A stretch of 64,000 nt of DNA from an uncultured Bacteroidia bacterium (GTDB lineage: Bacteria; Bacteroidota; Bacteroidia; Bacteroidales; UBA932). Made by a program: the position numbers and the translations under genes. Shown piece after piece: positions 62,116-64,000 of the stretch. Each line of letters opens with the position of its first letter. Position 1 is the stretch's first letter. The notes below the pieces were generated by a model that had not been told where the DNA came from, searched no databases, and saw only the letters and a list, made by a program, of their open reading frames with translations. The stretch lies in contig CADANY010000005.1 in assembly GCA_902789395.1 (NCBI GenBank), forward strand, positions 62,001 through 126,000, given 5' to 3'.

Positions 62116-62769
62116 CTAGAGTTTTCCGCCGAAGGCGAGGTCGCCGGCATCGCCGAGACCCGGGATGATCAGACTGCGGCTGGTCAGTTCTTCATCGATG
62201 GCAGCCGTCCAAAGCGTAATATTGTCCGGCAAGGTCATCCGCAGGTGATCGACGGCATAGGCGCTGGCGATCGGAGAGACAAGATGGACCCGGGCGGGTT
62301 CCCCGCCTTCCTTCTCCAGTGCTTTCAAAGCCACTTCGATCGAGGATCCTGTAGCAATCATCGAATCGGCCAGGATCAGGGTCTTCCCTGCGATATCCGG
62401 ACAGATGCAATAATCGACTTTGATCTCGAAGTAATCTCCCTTCCCGGATTTTCGGTACGTCGCCACAAAAGCCGTTTCCGCATGATCAAAGAAATTCTGG
62501 AGCCCGCGCTGAAGCGGCAGACCGGCCCGCAGGATCGTCGAAACGACGACTTTCGTATCAGGAGTACGGACAGAAGCGATGCCCAGCGGGGTGGTAACCT
62601 CCTTCTCGGAGTAATCCAGGGTCTTGCTGATCTCATAAGCGAAGATCTCCCCGAGACGCTCGAGATTGGTTCGGAAACGCAGGCTGTCTTTCTGGATGGC
62701 AATATCGCGCATCTCAGCCATGAACGAATTGAGGACGGAATTATTCTCCCCGAGATTAATGACCTTCAT
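62116..62769 (-). CDS. upp: Uracil phosphoribosyltransferase
   Basis: Makes UMP from uracil and PRPP in pyrimidine salvage. The 217-residue protein starts MKVINLGENNSVLN at ATG 62769; a longer open frame upstream (to 63036) overlaps radC and is not real. The PRPP-binding segment LILADSMIATGSS and the uracil-site C-terminus with PGLGDAGDLAFGGKL are present. It follows radC in the same direction with 40 bp between them. Confidence 0.95.
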   Translation of the reverse strand: MKVINLGENNSVLNSFMAEMRDIAIQKDSLRFRTNLERLGEIFAYEISKTLDYSEKEVTTPLGIASVRTPDTKVVVSTILRAGLPLQRGLQNFFDHAETAFVATYRKSGKGDYFEIKVDYCICPDIAGKTLILADSMIATGSSIEVALKALEKEGGEPARVHLVSPIASAYAVDHLRMTLPDNITLWTAAIDEELTSRSLIIPGLGDAGDLAFGGKL

Positions 62770-62809
62770 ATCGCTTTTCGTATTGGTGACCGAAAGCAAA
62801 TATAATGTT

Positions 62810-63520
62810 TTATTCGATTTCGGGCAATTTTTTTCCTGCCTGCGTGATTTTTTCCTCGGAGAAACTGTAATAACTGTCAGCGGCGACGATGACATGGTCC
62901 AAAAGAAGGATATCGAAGGTCGACAGCGCCCTTCGGACGATGTCCGTCTGGCGGATATCACTCTCCCCCGGGCGGGGATTACCGGAAGGGTGATTATGGA
63001 CCAGGATGACGGAGCGGGCCTTTTTTTCCAAGGCACGCCGGGCCACCTGCCTGGGATCGATCACCGTCCGGTCCAGCGTCCCGCTCGTCAGCCGTTCCTT
63101 CCCGAGAAGATAGCCGGACGCATTCAGGAAGACACCCCAGCATTCCTCATGGTCCAATCCGCGGAGCCTGGGGATCATCAGGGCATAGATATCAGCGGCA
63201 TCGGCAACGCACCGTTTTTGCGGCGAAGACAGTTCCTGCAATGTCCGCCGTCCCAGTTCCAGTGCAGCCTGGAGGGTGAGGGCCTTCGCCATGCCGATTC
63301 CTTTGAAAGAACAGAATGTCTCCAGGGAAAAAGAAGAAAGAAGCGAAAGGCGGCCTTCGGCAGCAGAGAGAAGGGACCTCGACAGATCCAGGACGTTTTC
63401 TCCGTCCGTCCCCGAACGAAGGAGAACCGCCAGCAATTCGGCCGTACTCAAGGATGCAGGCCCTTTGGAGACCATTTTTTCACGCGGACGCTCGTCCGCA
63501 CAGAGATCTTTGATTTTCAT
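62810..63520 (-). CDS. radC: RadC family JAMM-domain protein
   Basis: A 236-residue protein with an N-terminal helix-hairpin-helix region (PASLSTAELLAVLLRSG, FCSFKGIGMAKA) and a C-terminal JAMM/MPN metal site VHNHPSGNPRPGESD, complete with HxH and Asp ligands. The historical name links it to DNA repair, but its true role is unclear. Chromosomal length and context suggest the housekeeping copy, not a plasmid or island version. Confidence 0.95.
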   Translation of the reverse strand: MKIKDLCADERPREKMVSKGPASLSTAELLAVLLRSGTDGENVLDLSRSLLSAAEGRLSLLSSFSLETFCSFKGIGMAKALTLQAALELGRRTLQELSSPQKRCVADAADIYALMIPRLRGLDHEECWGVFLNASGYLLGKERLTSGTLDRTVIDPRQVARRALEKKARSVILVHNHPSGNPRPGESDIRQTDIVRRALSTFDILLLDHVIVAADSYYSFSEEKITQAGKKLPEIE

Positions 63521-63618
63521 TTTTTTCCGTCAAGGTACGCTTCCTTCCCAAAAGGCAGGGAAAGAAACGGAAATTCTTTTTTGAAATCATGGTTTTAATG
63601 TCTAAATTGACGGCAATT

Positions 63619-64000
63619 ATGAGACGTTTGACCACATTATCAATCGCTGTCTTACTTTCCTTGTCCGCTTTTGGGATGACGGATGAAGGAAGATGGCCTG
63701 ACGGGAGCCCCATCGACAAGTGGTTCCGCCAACAACCGAGACCTGTAAAAGGACGACAGGCCCGATCATTCTATATCACAGATTTCGGAGCCGTTCCCGA
63801 CAGCATGTCTGTTCAGACCGCCTCGATCCAGAAGGCTATCGATGTCGCTTCCGTAAAAGGAGGGACCGTCGTCATTCCCCGCGGGACCTGGCTCTCGGGT
63901 GCCCTGTTTTTCAAACCCAGGACCCATCTTTACCTCGAAGAAGGCGCTGTCCTGAAAGCCAGTCCGGCCCAGGCTGACTTTCCGGATGTGGAAGTCCATA
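63619..64000 (+). CDS. GH28 polygalacturonase-like protein, 5' part
   Basis: Only the first 127 codons lie in the window. A signal peptide (LSLSAFG) is followed by SFYITDFGAVPDS, the classic entry of GH28/pectin-lyase-fold enzymes (usually FGAxxDG), QKAIDVASVKGGTVVIPRGTWLSGALFFK, and HLYLEEGAVLKAS. These match the N-terminal coils of a polygalacturonase beta-helix. The catalytic Asp residues lie beyond the window, so activity cannot be judged. ATG 63619 is the only start giving a signal peptide. Confidence 0.85.
   Translation, partial: MRRLTTLSIAVLLSLSAFGMTDEGRWPDGSPIDKWFRQQPRPVKGRQARSFYITDFGAVPDSMSVQTASIQKAIDVASVKGGTVVIPRGTWLSGALFFKPRTHLYLEEGAVLKASPAQADFPDVEVH

Noticed and set aside
62770..63036. 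N-terminal extension of Upp
   Set aside because: The extension overlaps radC and the spacer, is rich in Arg/Ser, and the family starts at MKVINL.

Overview
The window is a chromosomal piece of a moderately GC-rich Bacteroidales bacterium (phylum Bacteroidota), probably an uncultured gut or rumen member; I would not name a genus. The evidence is a SusC/SusD pair, NigD- and DUF5689-type lipoproteins, the Bacteroidota-type omega subunit next to BamD, many lipoboxes, few Shine-Dalgarno sites, and repeated promoters of the form TTTG or TTG, about 19 bp, then TAnnTTTG. No CRISPR array, phage, rRNA or intact insertion sequence was seen.

Layout. (1) 1-5870, minus strand: three exported glycoside-hydrolase-like genes (clan A-like, DUF6259-like, GH50-like) read from a promoter whose start site carries a 20-bp ACTGTGATG direct repeat. 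(2) 5978-12812: an eroding carbohydrate locus. A GntR regulator is divergent from an MFS transporter whose 3' part has been replaced by the tail of a GH10-like xylanase. Next come a two-module GH13 protein, a third GH13 copy that has lost its start, and a GMP synthetase lacking the amidotransferase domain. The spacer before the third GH13 copy is a decayed duplicate of the guaA leader. The operator seen in (1) recurs in the GntR/MFS promoter region, so the two carbohydrate loci look like one regulon. (3) 12834-25007: groESL, galM, DUF3737, PatB-type aminotransferase, DUF819 permease, an Omp85-like barrel, pdxJ, a Skp-like lipoprotein, a glycosyltransferase and a LysM protein. (4) 25011-28875: trxB-bamD-rpoZ-recN. 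(5) 30191-35554: a five-gene operon coding for a tetraheme NapC-type cytochrome fused to a SUMF1 domain, a Tat-exported Gfo/Idh/MocA oxidoreductase, an exported sugar isomerase/epimerase, and the ResB and CcsA cytochrome c maturation proteins. (6) 36827-38700: a lower-GC patch next to tRNA-His with an orphan thioredoxin-fold protein and a broken HTH gene. (7) 38829-55139: a Fur regulator and NigD lipoprotein, then a SusCD locus without glycosidases, coding for two DUF5689 lipoproteins, another surface lipoprotein, an exported endonuclease/exonuclease/phosphatase enzyme and a membrane-tethered HTH regulator. (8) 55228-64000: a carboxylase B-like subunit without the biotin lysine, an SGNH hydrolase, a sulfatase, a metallophosphoesterase, a HAD phosphatase, upp, radC and the start of a GH28 gene.

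The most striking points are the rearrangements at 7.0-11.7 kb, the shared operator, the cytochrome/oxidoreductase operon at 30-35.5 kb, the EEP-type SusCD locus, and two copies of a structured element (12.83-12.95 kb and 61.94-62.10 kb). In that element the outer arms differ in sequence between copies but stay self-complementary, and each copy lies between convergent genes.
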